Shown here piece by piece: positions 35,986 through 44,741 of a stretch of 64,000 bases of DNA. The stretch covers positions 1,612,001-1,676,000 of the forward strand of contig NZ_CP047159.1 in NCBI RefSeq assembly GCF_019551475.1, written 5' to 3'. The notes under the pieces were generated by a model, which did not search any database, was not told the origin of the DNA, and saw only the letters and a program-made list of their open reading frames with translations. Position 1 is the first letter of the stretch, and each line of letters begins with the position of its first letter. The stretch is from Prevotella sp. Rep29 (GTDB lineage Bacteria; Bacteroidota; Bacteroidia; Bacteroidales; Bacteroidaceae). A program made the translations under genes and the position numbers.

Positions 35986-37371
35986 ATGGCAAAACAAAAC
36001 ACGCTGAAAGGAAGTTTTTCACTTTGTGGAAAAGGACTACATACGGGATTGAGTCTCACAGTTACGTTCAATCCAGCCCCAGAAAATACCGGTTACAAAA
36101 TACAACGCATCGACCTCGACGAGCAACCCGTCATTGATGCCGTCGCTGAAAAAGTGATTGACACGCAGAGAGGAACGGTTCTCGGAGTCGGCGACGTAAG
36201 AGTATCTACCGTCGAGCATGGACTTTCCGCCCTTTATGCATTGGGGATAGACAACTGTCTCATTCAAGTGAACGGACCGGAATTTCCTATTTTGGACGGC
36301 AGTGCAGCCATGTATGTAGAGAAGATACAGCAAGTGGGCATCGAGGAACAGAACGCTCCCAAAGACTATTACATCATCAAGAAGAAGATTGAGGTAAAAG
36401 ATGAAGAGAGCGGTTCATGCATCACCATCCTGCCCGATGAGAATTTCAGCATCACAGCCATGTGCTCGTTCGAGTCGAAATTCATCAACAGCCAATTCGC
36501 AACGATTGAAAACGTGGACGAATTTGCAAAGGAAATTGCTCCTGCACGCACCTTCGTCTTCGTGAGAGACATCGAGCCACTGATCAATGCCAACCTCATA
36601 AAAGGCGGCGACATGGACAATGCTATCGTCATCTACGAACGGGAGACAACGCAGGAACGGCTCGACAAATTGGCTGACCTCCTCAACGTGCCGCACAGAG
36701 ATGCCACCAAACTCGGTTACATCCAGAACAAACCGCTCGTATGGGAGAACGAATGCACCCGTCACAAACTGCTCGACATCATCGGCGACATGGCTCTGAT
36801 AGGCAAGCCCATCAAAGGACGCATCATCGCCACTCGCCCCGGACACTCTATCAACAACAAGTTTGCACGGCTTATGCGCAGGGAGATTCGCAAACACGAA
36901 GTGCAGGCTCCTGTTTACGACCCTAACGAGACACCAATCATGGATAATATCCGGATTCGCGAACTGCTCCCACACCGCTATCCGATGCAGCTCGTGGACA
37001 AAGTGATTGCATTGGGAGCGACCAACATTATCGGTGTAAAGAATATCACGAGCAACGAGCCTTTCTTCGTGGGACACTTCCCACAAGAACCCGTCATGCC
37101 GGGAGTGTTACAGATAGAAGCCATGGCGCAGTGTGGCGGACTGCTGGTCCTGAACACCGTTGACGAACCTGAACGCTGGTCCACATACTTCATGCGGATA
37201 GACGACGTGAAGTTCCGCCAGAAGGTCGTACCCGGTGACACGCTCGTTTTCAAAGTAGAATTGCTGGCTCCGGTACGTCACGGCATCAGTTCCATGAAAG
37301 GATACATGTTTGTCGGCGACCAACTGGTTTCCGAAGCGACGTTCACCGCCCAAATTGTAAAGAATAAATAA
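35986..37371 (+). CDS. lpxC: Bifunctional LpxC deacetylase / FabZ dehydratase
   Basis: A 461-residue fusion. Residues 1 to ~300 are the zinc-dependent UDP-3-O-acyl-GlcNAc deacetylase LpxC (GKGLHTGLSLTVTFNPAPEN, VSTVEHGLSALYALGIDN). Residues ~318-461 are beta-hydroxyacyl-ACP dehydratase FabZ (LPHRYPMQLVDKV, GHFPQEPVMPGVLQIEAMAQ). LpxC commits lipid A synthesis while FabZ works in fatty acid elongation; both draw on hydroxyacyl-ACP, and the fusion is characteristic of Bacteroidota. It is 4 bp behind lpxD. Confidence 0.96.
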   Translation: MAKQNTLKGSFSLCGKGLHTGLSLTVTFNPAPENTGYKIQRIDLDEQPVIDAVAEKVIDTQRGTVLGVGDVRVSTVEHGLSALYALGIDNCLIQVNGPEFPILDGSAAMYVEKIQQVGIEEQNAPKDYYIIKKKIEVKDEESGSCITILPDENFSITAMCSFESKFINSQFATIENVDEFAKEIAPARTFVFVRDIEPLINANLIKGGDMDNAIVIYERETTQERLDKLADLLNVPHRDATKLGYIQNKPLVWENECTRHKLLDIIGDMALIGKPIKGRIIATRPGHSINNKFARLMRREIRKHEVQAPVYDPNETPIMDNIRIRELLPHRYPMQLVDKVIALGATNIIGVKNITSNEPFFVGHFPQEPVMPGVLQIEAMAQCGGLLVLNTVDEPERWSTYFMRIDDVKFRQKVVPGDTLVFKVELLAPVRHGISSMKGYMFVGDQLVSEATFTAQIVKNK

Positions 37372-37409
37372 AAGAGCGCACCTTCATCTATTCTAATATA
37401 AAGACACTC

Positions 37410-38180
37410 ATGAATCAGATCAGCCCAATGGCTTTCGTACACCCGGAAGCTGTCCTTGGAGAGAACAACATAGTCGGTCCGTTTTGCTATATCGACAAGA
37501 ATGTGGTCATTGGAAACAACAACGTATTCCAAAATAGCGTGACGGTCAATTTCGGTGCCCGCATCGGCGACAACAATGAATTCATGCCTGGAGCAAGCAT
37601 TTCCACAAAGCCACAGGACCTGAAGTTCCAAGGCGAGGAAACAACCTGTCAGATAGGCAACAACAACAGTATCAGGGAAAACGTGACCATCTCCCGAGGA
37701 ACAGCCTCAAAAGGAACGACCATCATCGGCAACAACAACCTGCTCATGGAGAATATGCACGTGGCTCACGACTGTGTGATGGGAGACGGATGCATCATCG
37801 GAAACTCTACGAAATTTGCCGGTGAGGTGACTATCGATAGCCATGCCATCATCAGTGCCACAGCACTTATCCATCAGTTCTGCCGAATCGGAGGCTATGT
37901 CATGTTCCAAGGAGGCAGCCGGACAAGTCAAGACATTCCCCCATATATCATCGCAGGCAAAGAACCTATCCGATATGCGGGAGTAAACATCATCGGACTG
38001 CGCAGACGAGGCTTCAGCAACGAACAAATCGAACAGATTCACGAGGCATATCGCCTGCTATACTCTAAGGGCGTTCTCGCTGAAGGTATTGAGGAAATAC
38101 GGAAAAAATTGCCGCTCACCGAGGAGATTCAATACATTATCAGTTTCGTTGAGTCTTCCAAGAGAGGAATCATCCGGTAG
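37410..38180 (+). CDS. lpxA: Acyl-ACP--UDP-GlcNAc O-acyltransferase
   Basis: A 256-residue left-handed beta-helix enzyme for the first step of lipid A synthesis. Hexapeptide repeats run from VHPEAVLGENNIVGPFCYID onward. The catalytic His is in MHVAHDCVMGDGCIIGN, and the C-terminal helical domain contains GLRRRGFSNEQIEQIHEAYR. Last lpx gene of the operon; the distance to lpxC-fabZ is 38 bp with no promoter box. Confidence 0.97.
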   Translation: MNQISPMAFVHPEAVLGENNIVGPFCYIDKNVVIGNNNVFQNSVTVNFGARIGDNNEFMPGASISTKPQDLKFQGEETTCQIGNNNSIRENVTISRGTASKGTTIIGNNNLLMENMHVAHDCVMGDGCIIGNSTKFAGEVTIDSHAIISATALIHQFCRIGGYVMFQGGSRTSQDIPPYIIAGKEPIRYAGVNIIGLRRRGFSNEQIEQIHEAYRLLYSKGVLAEGIEEIRKKLPLTEEIQYIISFVESSKRGIIR

Positions 38181-38219
38181 GAAGACACGCACACCGTTCC
38201 TCCCATACCACCCCATCGT

Positions 38220-39146
38220 ATGAACACAAATCAAACACTCATCGTCATTGTTGGTCCGACTGGCGTTGGGAAGACGGAATTGTGCCTACAGATAGCACAT
38301 TACTTCAATACCGAAATCATCAATGCCGACTCCAGACAGATATTTCAGGAACTGCCCATAGGAACTGCTGCCCCTACTGAGGAACAGCGACGCCAGGTGT
38401 TCCACCATCTTGTCGGCACACATCACATCACAGATTATTATAGTGCCGCGAAGTTTGAAGAAGATGTGCTCAGAATCATTCAACAGCATTTCGCAACAAG
38501 CCACTCCCCCATTATTCTCTCAGGAGGAAGCATGATGTACATCGACGCCGTATGCAACGGCATAGACGACATTCCGAACATCAACGAAAATACGAGGGAA
38601 CTGTACAAGCGAAAACTGAAAGAAGAAGGCTTGGAGAAGTTGTGCGAAGAGCTGAAATGCGTTGACCCCGAATACTATCAGATTGTTGACAGGAAGAATA
38701 CGAGAAGAGTCATCCACGCATTGGAAATCTGTCATCAGACGGGAAAGCCATACACCTCTTTCCGGACACAACAAAAGAAAGAACGTCCCTTCCACATCAT
38801 CAAGGTAGGAATCAACCTGCCACGGGAAGAGTTGTACGAACGAATCAATCAGCGCGTTCTCAAAATGATTGAAAATGGTTTTATTGACGAAGCCAGAAGT
38901 TTATACAACAAACACCACTTAAACGCGTTACAAACAGTAGGTTACAAAGAATTGTTCAAGTTTTTTGAAGGAACGTGGACACTGGAAGAAGCCATTGAAC
39001 GCATACAAGGAAACACCCGAAGATATGCCAGAAAACAACTCACATGGTTCAAGAGAGATTCGGCAATCAGATGGTTTTCACCCGAAAATCCTAAAGAAAT
39101 CATAAATTATATTGAAACATCATTGCCCAAAAGCATTTTTTTGTAA
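38220..39146 (+). CDS. miaA: tRNA dimethylallyltransferase
   Basis: A 308-residue enzyme that prenylates A37 of tRNAs reading U-initial codons. The P-loop [10 protein letters not shown], the block [19 protein letters not shown] and the C-terminal [12 protein letters not shown] are intact. It follows lpxA by 39 bp. Its stop codon TAA forms the first bases of the promoter box for the next gene. Confidence 0.96.
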   Translation: MNTNQTLIVIVGPTGVGKTELCLQIAHYFNTEIINADSRQIFQELPIGTAAPTEEQRRQVFHHLVGTHHITDYYSAAKFEEDVLRIIQQHFATSHSPIILSGGSMMYIDAVCNGIDDIPNINENTRELYKRKLKEEGLEKLCEELKCVDPEYYQIVDRKNTRRVIHALEICHQTGKPYTSFRTQQKKERPFHIIKVGINLPREELYERINQRVLKMIENGFIDEARSLYNKHHLNALQTVGYKELFKFFEGTWTLEEAIERIQGNTRRYARKQLTWFKRDSAIRWFSPENPKEIINYIETSLPKSIFL

Positions 39147-39151
39147 CTTTG
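39144..39151 (+). promoter_or_regulatory. -7 promoter box for the class A PBP gene, overlapping the miaA stop
   Basis: TAACTTTG starts with the TAA stop codon of miaA and lies 28 bp before the PBP start. Confidence 0.6.
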
Positions 39152-39179
39152 TGCAATATAAATCATAGAAGAAGACACC

Positions 39180-41639
39180 ATGGCACTGCATATCATCAAG
39201 AAATGTATCTCACCCATCAAACGGATTTTCTCCTGGTATAAAGGACTGTACCGTGGGAGACGGTGGTACACAAAAGCAATCGTTGGGATAGTATCCTTCA
39301 TCGTCTTTTCCCTCTTCTATTTCATCGCTGTGGACATCAACTTCCTGTGGTTGTTTGGAAAATCTCCCGGATTTTTCGGGAAAAACAACATTTTGAATCC
39401 GCCATCGAACGAAGCCTCAGAGATTTACAGTGCAGACGGGGTGTTAATCGGAAAGTTTTTCAGTGAAAACCGCACGCCCGTAAAATACGAAGAGGTGAAT
39501 CCCGTCTTTTGGAAAGCCCTTATTGACACCGAAGACGAACGCTTCTATAAACACTGGGGTGTTGACCCTATTGGGCTGTTCGCAGCTGCCAAAGACGCTG
39601 TGACTCAGAAGGATGCTCGTGGCGCATCAACCATCACGCAGCAGCTGGCGAAAAACATGTTCCGCGTTCGTTCCCAATACTCAACGGGACTGCTTGGGAA
39701 AATACCCGGTCTGAAAATTCTCGTGATGAAGAGCAAGGAGTGGATTATCGCCACCAAACTTGAAATGGCATACGACAAGAAAGACATTATAACGATGTAT
39801 GCCAACACGGTGGATTTCGGTTCCAACGCATACGGCATCAAGACAGCCTGCAAGACTTACTTCGGCACGACACCCGACAAAATCACGACCGATCAAGCTG
39901 CCGTATTGGTCGGTATGCTGAAAGCAACAACCTTCTACAACCCCATCAGCAATCCGGAGAACTGTCTGAAACGAAGGAATACGGTCTTGAGCAACATGGT
40001 GTCGCGCGGCGACTTGTCCCAAGAGGAATATGACTCGCTCAGCCAACTGCCGCTCAACCTGAAATATCGCGTCGAAAACCATTACGACGGGCAAGCTCTA
40101 TATTTCCGGGAAGCAGTTGCCGACCACCTGCGCTATTGGTGTAATGAGAACGGATACGACCTCTATAATTCCGGACTGAAAATCTATACCACCATCGACA
40201 CGCGGATGCAGAAATACGCAGAAGAGGCTGCCGTCATGCAGATGCGAAAGATTCAGCAAAACTTCGACAACCATTGGGGAAACATGGAGCCTTGGAGAGA
40301 TGAATACGGAAGGGTGATTCCCAACTTCGTGGAAAACATTGCAAAGCGACAACCCTTCTACCGCGATTTGCAGGACAGATTCCCCAACGAGCCCGACTCC
40401 ATCAACTACTACCTGAACAAACCGCATAAGGTGAAACTATTCGATTACGAGAAAGGAACAATCGAAAGGGAAATGAGCTCCCTGGACTCCATCCGCTACA
40501 TGCTACACTTCATGCACTGTTCGTTTGTTGCCATGGAGCCGCAAACGGGAGAAGTCAAAGCGTGGGTCGGCGACGTTGATTTCAACTCATGGAAATACGA
40601 CAAGGTGACCGCCATGCGCCAACCCGGTTCCACGTTCAAGCTGTTCGTTTACACCGAAGCGATGAACCAGGGATTGTCTCCTTGTGACAAACGGCGAGAC
40701 GAGTACCTCTCCATGCAAGTATTTGACCGCAAGCGGAAAGTAGAAGTGACGTGGACTCCCTCCAACGCCAACGGGCGTTTTTCCGGCGATTCCATTCCCC
40801 TGAAAGGAGCATTTGCACAGAGCATCAACTCTATCGCTGTCCGCTTAGGACAGGAGATGGGCATCCGGAATATCGTGAAATGTGCTCACGACATGGGCAT
40901 CAAAAGCGAACTCCAGGAAGAGCCGTCACTCGCACTCGGTTCATCCGACGTGAACCTGCTTGAACTGGTATCTTCCTACGGAACCGTTGCCAACAACGGA
41001 AAGTATCACGAACCAGTACTTGTTACGCGGATACTCGACCGAAACGGAAATGAGATATATGCAGCGCCAACCGCAGTGCGGCAAGCTATTCCATACAAAA
41101 GCGCATTCCTCATGCAAATGATGCTCATGGGAGGCTTGCGCGAGCCTGGCGGCACATCGCAGGCATTAGGAGCATACATCGGCAATATCTACGACACAGA
41201 CTTCGGAGGAAAGACCGGAACGTCAAACAACCATTCCGACGCATGGTTCATGGCTGTCAGTCCAAAACTGGTGGTCGGCGCATGGGTCGGCGGAGAGTAC
41301 CGCAGCATCCATTTCCGTACCGGAGCCTTAGGACAGGGCAGCCGCACGGCACTCCCCATCTGCGGTTCCTTCCTCGCATCGATATTCAACGATTCGCAGT
41401 TCAGCAAATACCATGCGCGGTTCAACAAAGCCAACAACAAGGATGTTCCGACATCTTTATATTCATGTTCCAGCTACTATGTGAACGAGAACGCCAACAA
41501 GCCCGACAGCCTCGAACTGATGGAAGAGGAAGTGTTGGACGAGGACGGCAATCCCATCCTTAGGACAGAACCGCCCCTCAATGAGGAAAACACCCCGCCC
41601 TCAGGCAACGAACCGCCACCCTCTCCGACAGAAATTTAA
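39180..41639 (+). CDS. Class A penicillin-binding protein (PBP1A-like)
   Basis: An 819-residue bifunctional peptidoglycan synthase of the inner membrane. One membrane helix at about residues 34-54 is followed by the GT51 glycosyltransferase domain (IDTEDERFYKHWGVDPIGLF, then ASTITQQLAKNMF). The transpeptidase domain has the active-site PGSTFK (Ser near 484), SIN and KTGT (near 678) motifs. The C-terminal ~40 residues are acidic and Pro-rich. The order after miaA places it at the end of the lpx region, with its own promoter. Confidence 0.95.
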   Translation: MALHIIKKCISPIKRIFSWYKGLYRGRRWYTKAIVGIVSFIVFSLFYFIAVDINFLWLFGKSPGFFGKNNILNPPSNEASEIYSADGVLIGKFFSENRTPVKYEEVNPVFWKALIDTEDERFYKHWGVDPIGLFAAAKDAVTQKDARGASTITQQLAKNMFRVRSQYSTGLLGKIPGLKILVMKSKEWIIATKLEMAYDKKDIITMYANTVDFGSNAYGIKTACKTYFGTTPDKITTDQAAVLVGMLKATTFYNPISNPENCLKRRNTVLSNMVSRGDLSQEEYDSLSQLPLNLKYRVENHYDGQALYFREAVADHLRYWCNENGYDLYNSGLKIYTTIDTRMQKYAEEAAVMQMRKIQQNFDNHWGNMEPWRDEYGRVIPNFVENIAKRQPFYRDLQDRFPNEPDSINYYLNKPHKVKLFDYEKGTIEREMSSLDSIRYMLHFMHCSFVAMEPQTGEVKAWVGDVDFNSWKYDKVTAMRQPGSTFKLFVYTEAMNQGLSPCDKRRDEYLSMQVFDRKRKVEVTWTPSNANGRFSGDSIPLKGAFAQSINSIAVRLGQEMGIRNIVKCAHDMGIKSELQEEPSLALGSSDVNLLELVSSYGTVANNGKYHEPVLVTRILDRNGNEIYAAPTAVRQAIPYKSAFLMQMMLMGGLREPGGTSQALGAYIGNIYDTDFGGKTGTSNNHSDAWFMAVSPKLVVGAWVGGEYRSIHFRTGALGQGSRTALPICGSFLASIFNDSQFSKYHARFNKANNKDVPTSLYSCSSYYVNENANKPDSLELMEEEVLDEDGNPILRTEPPLNEENTPPSGNEPPPSPTEI

Positions 41640-41674
41640 CCGCCGCAACCATTCGTTTACCATCTCGCCACAAT

Positions 41675-41888
41675 TGTATATTTATACGCGAGTGGAAGAA
41701 CTGGGCACCGTGTTGCAAACTATTGAGTTCCAACACTTTAAGATATGGTTTCCAAAATTTCAACTTTTAGCTTGCAAAAGTTGAACTTTCAGGCGATGAA
41801 AGTTGAACTTTTAGGACGCAAAAGTTCAACTTTTGGAAAGCGATAGTTCAACTACATATTTATACAACCTTTTCTGTATGTTTATACA
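41675..41888 (+). repeat. 214-bp phased palindrome element, copy D
   Basis: Head TGTATATTTATACG at 41675; units start at 41754, 41776, 41798, 41820 and 41842; tail palindromes TACATATTTATACA (41853) and TGTATGTTTATACA (41875). The unit cores here are close to AAAAGTTGAACTTTT. It begins 35 bp after the PBP stop codon. Confidence 0.93.
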
Positions 41889-41975
41889 ACGGCTACCGAT
41901 GACCAAAAAGTCCTGTTTTTTCCAAATCCTTTCCGAAAGAAATCGGTGCACCAACCATCTCCTTATCAACAGAAC

Positions 41976-42010
41976 AGGGACAGTTCCTACGTTGCGTAAG
42001 AACTGTCCCT
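41976..42010. repeat. REP-like long hairpin
   Basis: AGGGACAGTTC and GAACTGTCCCT are perfect 11-bp arms, and inside them TACG and CGTA pair around TTG. It lies 22 bp beyond the stop of the DUF3127 gene on the minus strand and may serve as its terminator, though no T-run follows. It resembles the REP palindromes mobilised by TnpA-REP transposases; none is encoded here. Confidence 0.7.
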
Positions 42011-42032
42011 ATACATTATCGTCTATGCTATA

Positions 42033-42458
42033 TCAGAATGGCAGGTCGTCAGCACTCTCACCCTCTGCCGTCTCGGGGAACGGAACAGCATCTTGAGCAG
42101 GCGCAGCTGCAGGAGCCTCAGCCGACGCAGCAGGAGCGCTCGCCGGAGCAGCCGCAGGAGCCACGGGCTGAACGGGCTGAATTGTTGACGGATCAACCAA
42201 GCGCACATCGTATGCACGAATCGAGTTATACCAACGTCCCTGATACTCATGGGCATCAATATCGAAAGACACCATCACTTCTTGTCCTTCCTGGACATTA
42301 AATCGTTGCAGACGGTCTTCTCCCCAAACAGAGAAAACCATCTTCTTCGGATATGCATCATGTGTCTCCAACACAAAATCCTGAGCTTTCCATGGTCCGC
42401 GCGCAGACTCACCTTCCCTTGCAGGCAATGCTGCAATAATTCTTCCTTGTAAATCCAT
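42033..42458 (-). CDS. DUF3127 protein with an SSB-like C-terminal tip
   Basis: A 141-residue protein. Residues ~1-85 (MDLQGRIIAALPAREGESAR, WGEDRLQRFNVQEGQEVMVS, WYNSIRAYDVRLVD) form the DUF3127 OB-fold-like domain. Then comes a ~40-residue Ala/Pro-rich linker and the end ESADDLPF, much like the DDDIPF tip by which single-stranded DNA-binding proteins recruit partners. Its position beside dnaN and a dnaQ-like gene fits a DNA-maintenance role (inference). A start 14 codons upstream is possible but lies across a small hairpin in the leader. Confidence 0.78.
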   Translation of the reverse strand: MDLQGRIIAALPAREGESARGPWKAQDFVLETHDAYPKKMVFSVWGEDRLQRFNVQEGQEVMVSFDIDAHEYQGRWYNSIRAYDVRLVDPSTIQPVQPVAPAAAPASAPAASAEAPAAAPAQDAVPFPETAEGESADDLPF

Positions 42459-42483
42459 TTCTGTTAATTCTTTAATGATTGAT

Positions 42484-42498
42484 GTCTCCGATGGAGAC
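42484..42498. promoter_or_regulatory. Small perfect hairpin in the DUF3127 leader
   Basis: GTCTCC-GAT-GGAGAC, perfectly paired, lies about 25 bp upstream of the chosen DUF3127 start. Function unknown. Confidence 0.35.
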
Positions 42499-42603
42499 AC
42501 TGGTTTTTTACTCTAAAATTCTTTTTCGTTTGCGAAATTACTAAAATTGTTCTAAAAAGAAAAACTTTTCCTTTGTTTTTTTGTTCAAAACAATGCTTTT
42601 TTG

Positions 42604-42611
42604 TATTTTTG
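42604..42611 (+). promoter_or_regulatory. -7 promoter box for dnaN
   Basis: TATTTTTG, 49 bp upstream of dnaN. Confidence 0.55.
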
Positions 42612-42660
42612 TGGTCAATATAGAAATCAATATAAAAAATATAAGAAAGAAAAATAGACC

Positions 42661-43785
42661 ATGAAATTTACATTATCAAGTACAGCCCTTAGCAGTCGGC
42701 TTTCAACACTCTCAAGAGTTATTAACAGCAAGAACTCCCTCCCCATCCTGGAGTGCTTCTTGTTTGAAGTTGAGAACAACCAGCTTACTATCACTGCATC
42801 AGACAGTGAAAACGTGATGAAGTCTATCCTTCCGCTGGACACATGCGACGGTGACGGAAACTTCTGTGTTTCAAACCGCACCATTCTCGATTCAGTAAAG
42901 GAGTTGCCGGAACAACCGCTCACATTTGAGATTGACCTGACTAATTTCACGATTAAAGTGGTTTACCAGAACGGTGTGTATAACTTCACAGCGCAGAAGG
43001 CTGAGGAGTTCCCGCGTATTCAGCCGATTACGGAGAATGCCACAGAAATCGTTATCGACTCATCTGTCCTGAACAACAATATCACCCGTACTCTTTTCGC
43101 TACGGCACAAGATGAGTTGCGCCCTGTCATGAACGGCATCTACTTTGACTTGACGCCGGACAGCCTCGCCATTGTTGCCAGTGACGGTCATAAGCTCGTA
43201 CGCAACAAGAACTTCAGCATCAAGAACGATACCCCCGCATCATTTAATCTGCCGAAGAAGCCCGCCATGCTTCTAAAAGGCGTGCTGGGCAAGGACGGTG
43301 GAGACGTCACCATCAAGTTCGATGACAAAAATGCTGAAATCATTTATTCCGAAGGCATTCTGTCATGCCGCCTGTTGGCAGGACGCTATCCGAACTACAA
43401 CTCGGTGATTCCTCAGAACAACCCGAACAAAATGACCATCGACCGGCGTTCGCTCATCGGCGCACTTCGCCGTGTCCTCCCGTTCGCCAGCGAGTCGAGC
43501 CAACTCATCCGCTTCCATGTGGAGACAGGAAAGCTGGAACTTTCTTCTGAAGACATCGATTTCGCAACAAGCGCAAAAGAGAACCTCACATGCGAGTACA
43601 GCGGTCAGCCGATGAGCATCGGCTTCAAGGGCCCGAGCCTGACCGAGATTCTCAACAACCTGGAAAGCGACGAAGTGGTTGTAGAATTGGCAGACCCCAG
43701 CCGCGCAGGTGTCATCGTTCCCGTCACACAACCAGAGAACGAGGACGTGCTGATGCTGATCATGCCAATGCTGCTGAACGACTAA
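42661..43785 (+). CDS. dnaN: DNA polymerase III beta subunit (sliding clamp)
   Basis: A 374-residue ring-forming clamp subunit with three similar domains of about 120 residues. It opens MKFTLSSTALSSRLSTLSRV, and the end VIVPVTQPENEDVLMLIMPM fits the usual clamp C-terminus. dnaA and gyrB are not adjacent, so this is not the origin-type arrangement. A dnaQ-like exonuclease gene follows. Confidence 0.96.
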   Translation: MKFTLSSTALSSRLSTLSRVINSKNSLPILECFLFEVENNQLTITASDSENVMKSILPLDTCDGDGNFCVSNRTILDSVKELPEQPLTFEIDLTNFTIKVVYQNGVYNFTAQKAEEFPRIQPITENATEIVIDSSVLNNNITRTLFATAQDELRPVMNGIYFDLTPDSLAIVASDGHKLVRNKNFSIKNDTPASFNLPKKPAMLLKGVLGKDGGDVTIKFDDKNAEIIYSEGILSCRLLAGRYPNYNSVIPQNNPNKMTIDRRSLIGALRRVLPFASESSQLIRFHVETGKLELSSEDIDFATSAKENLTCEYSGQPMSIGFKGPSLTEILNNLESDEVVVELADPSRAGVIVPVTQPENEDVLMLIMPMLLND

Positions 43786-43801
43786 TAGTATCTAATCACA
43801 C

Positions 43802-43851
43802 AGGGTGGAACTATGGGACACGGACTTTTCAACGTTCCATTGTTTCACCCT
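43802..43851 (+). terminator. Possible imperfect hairpin after dnaN
   Basis: AGGGTGGAAC and GTTCCATTGTTTCACCCT can pair with a bulge around a 22-nt loop, followed by TTTCC. It is weak as a terminator. Confidence 0.35.
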
Positions 43852-43873
43852 TTCCTATATTAAATAGTGCAAT

Positions 43874-44731
43874 ATGAAGCTGAAATTGAAAAAGCCCCTG
43901 ATTATCTTTGACTTGGAGACAACAGGACTTGACCTCGTGAGAGATCGCATCATCCAGATTTCATTCATCAAAATAACACCCGACGGACAGGAAACAAGAA
44001 AAAACCAATACGTCAACCCAGGCAAAAGCATCCCCGCAGAAGTGGTTGCACTCACTGGAATAAGCAACGAGCAAGTGCAAAAGGCTCCGACATTCAAACA
44101 GATTGCCGCAGAGATAGCACAAGAGTTTGAAGGATGCGACTTTGCCGGTTTCAACTCCAATCATTTCGACATCCCCATGCTGGCTGAAGAATTTCTGAGA
44201 GCGGGCATCGACTTCAACTTCTCAGACTGCCATCTCATCGATGTACACAGCATCTTTACAAGAATGGAACCACGCAATCTCGCCGCTGCATATAAATTCT
44301 ATTGCGGAAGAAAGATGGAAGATGATTTCGTTGCACACAAGGCAGACCAAGACACGGAGGCAACCTATCGCATCCTGCAAGGGCAGCTGGAGATGTACAA
44401 CCCGGAGCGTCAGACAGAGGAAGACCGCCAGCTTCCAAACGACATGGAGGCGCTGGCTGCATTCTCGAAAGCCAACAACAATGTGGACTTTGCCGGGCGC
44501 ATCGTTTGGAAAGAGATGAAAGACGGCAACGGCAACACCGTCCTTGATGAAAACGGGAAACCACGAATGCAAGAAACCTTCGCTTTCGGCAAATACAAAG
44601 GGACAGCTGTCGTCGAAGCACTCCGGAAAGATCCCGGATATTACGGATGGATACTGAACAGCGACTTCACGCAGGACACCAAACAAGTCCTCACACGCAT
44701 CCGACTAAGGGACATGAAAGACAAAACATAA
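43874..44731 (+). CDS. DnaQ-like 3'-5' exonuclease
   Basis: A 285-residue protein whose first ~170 residues are a DEDD exonuclease: Exo I IIFDLETTGLD, Exo II FAGFNSNHFDIPML and Exo III VAHKADQDTEATYRI. The remaining ~110 residues include FAFGKYKGTAVVEALRKDPG, a short motif often found at the end of Bacteroidota exonucleases of this type. It may be the polymerase III epsilon proofreading subunit, or a related repair nuclease. It lies 10 bp before coaBC. Confidence 0.87.
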   Translation: MKLKLKKPLIIFDLETTGLDLVRDRIIQISFIKITPDGQETRKNQYVNPGKSIPAEVVALTGISNEQVQKAPTFKQIAAEIAQEFEGCDFAGFNSNHFDIPMLAEEFLRAGIDFNFSDCHLIDVHSIFTRMEPRNLAAAYKFYCGRKMEDDFVAHKADQDTEATYRILQGQLEMYNPERQTEEDRQLPNDMEALAAFSKANNNVDFAGRIVWKEMKDGNGNTVLDENGKPRMQETFAFGKYKGTAVVEALRKDPGYYGWILNSDFTQDTKQVLTRIRLRDMKDKT

Positions 44732-44741
44732 ATCAGAAGAA

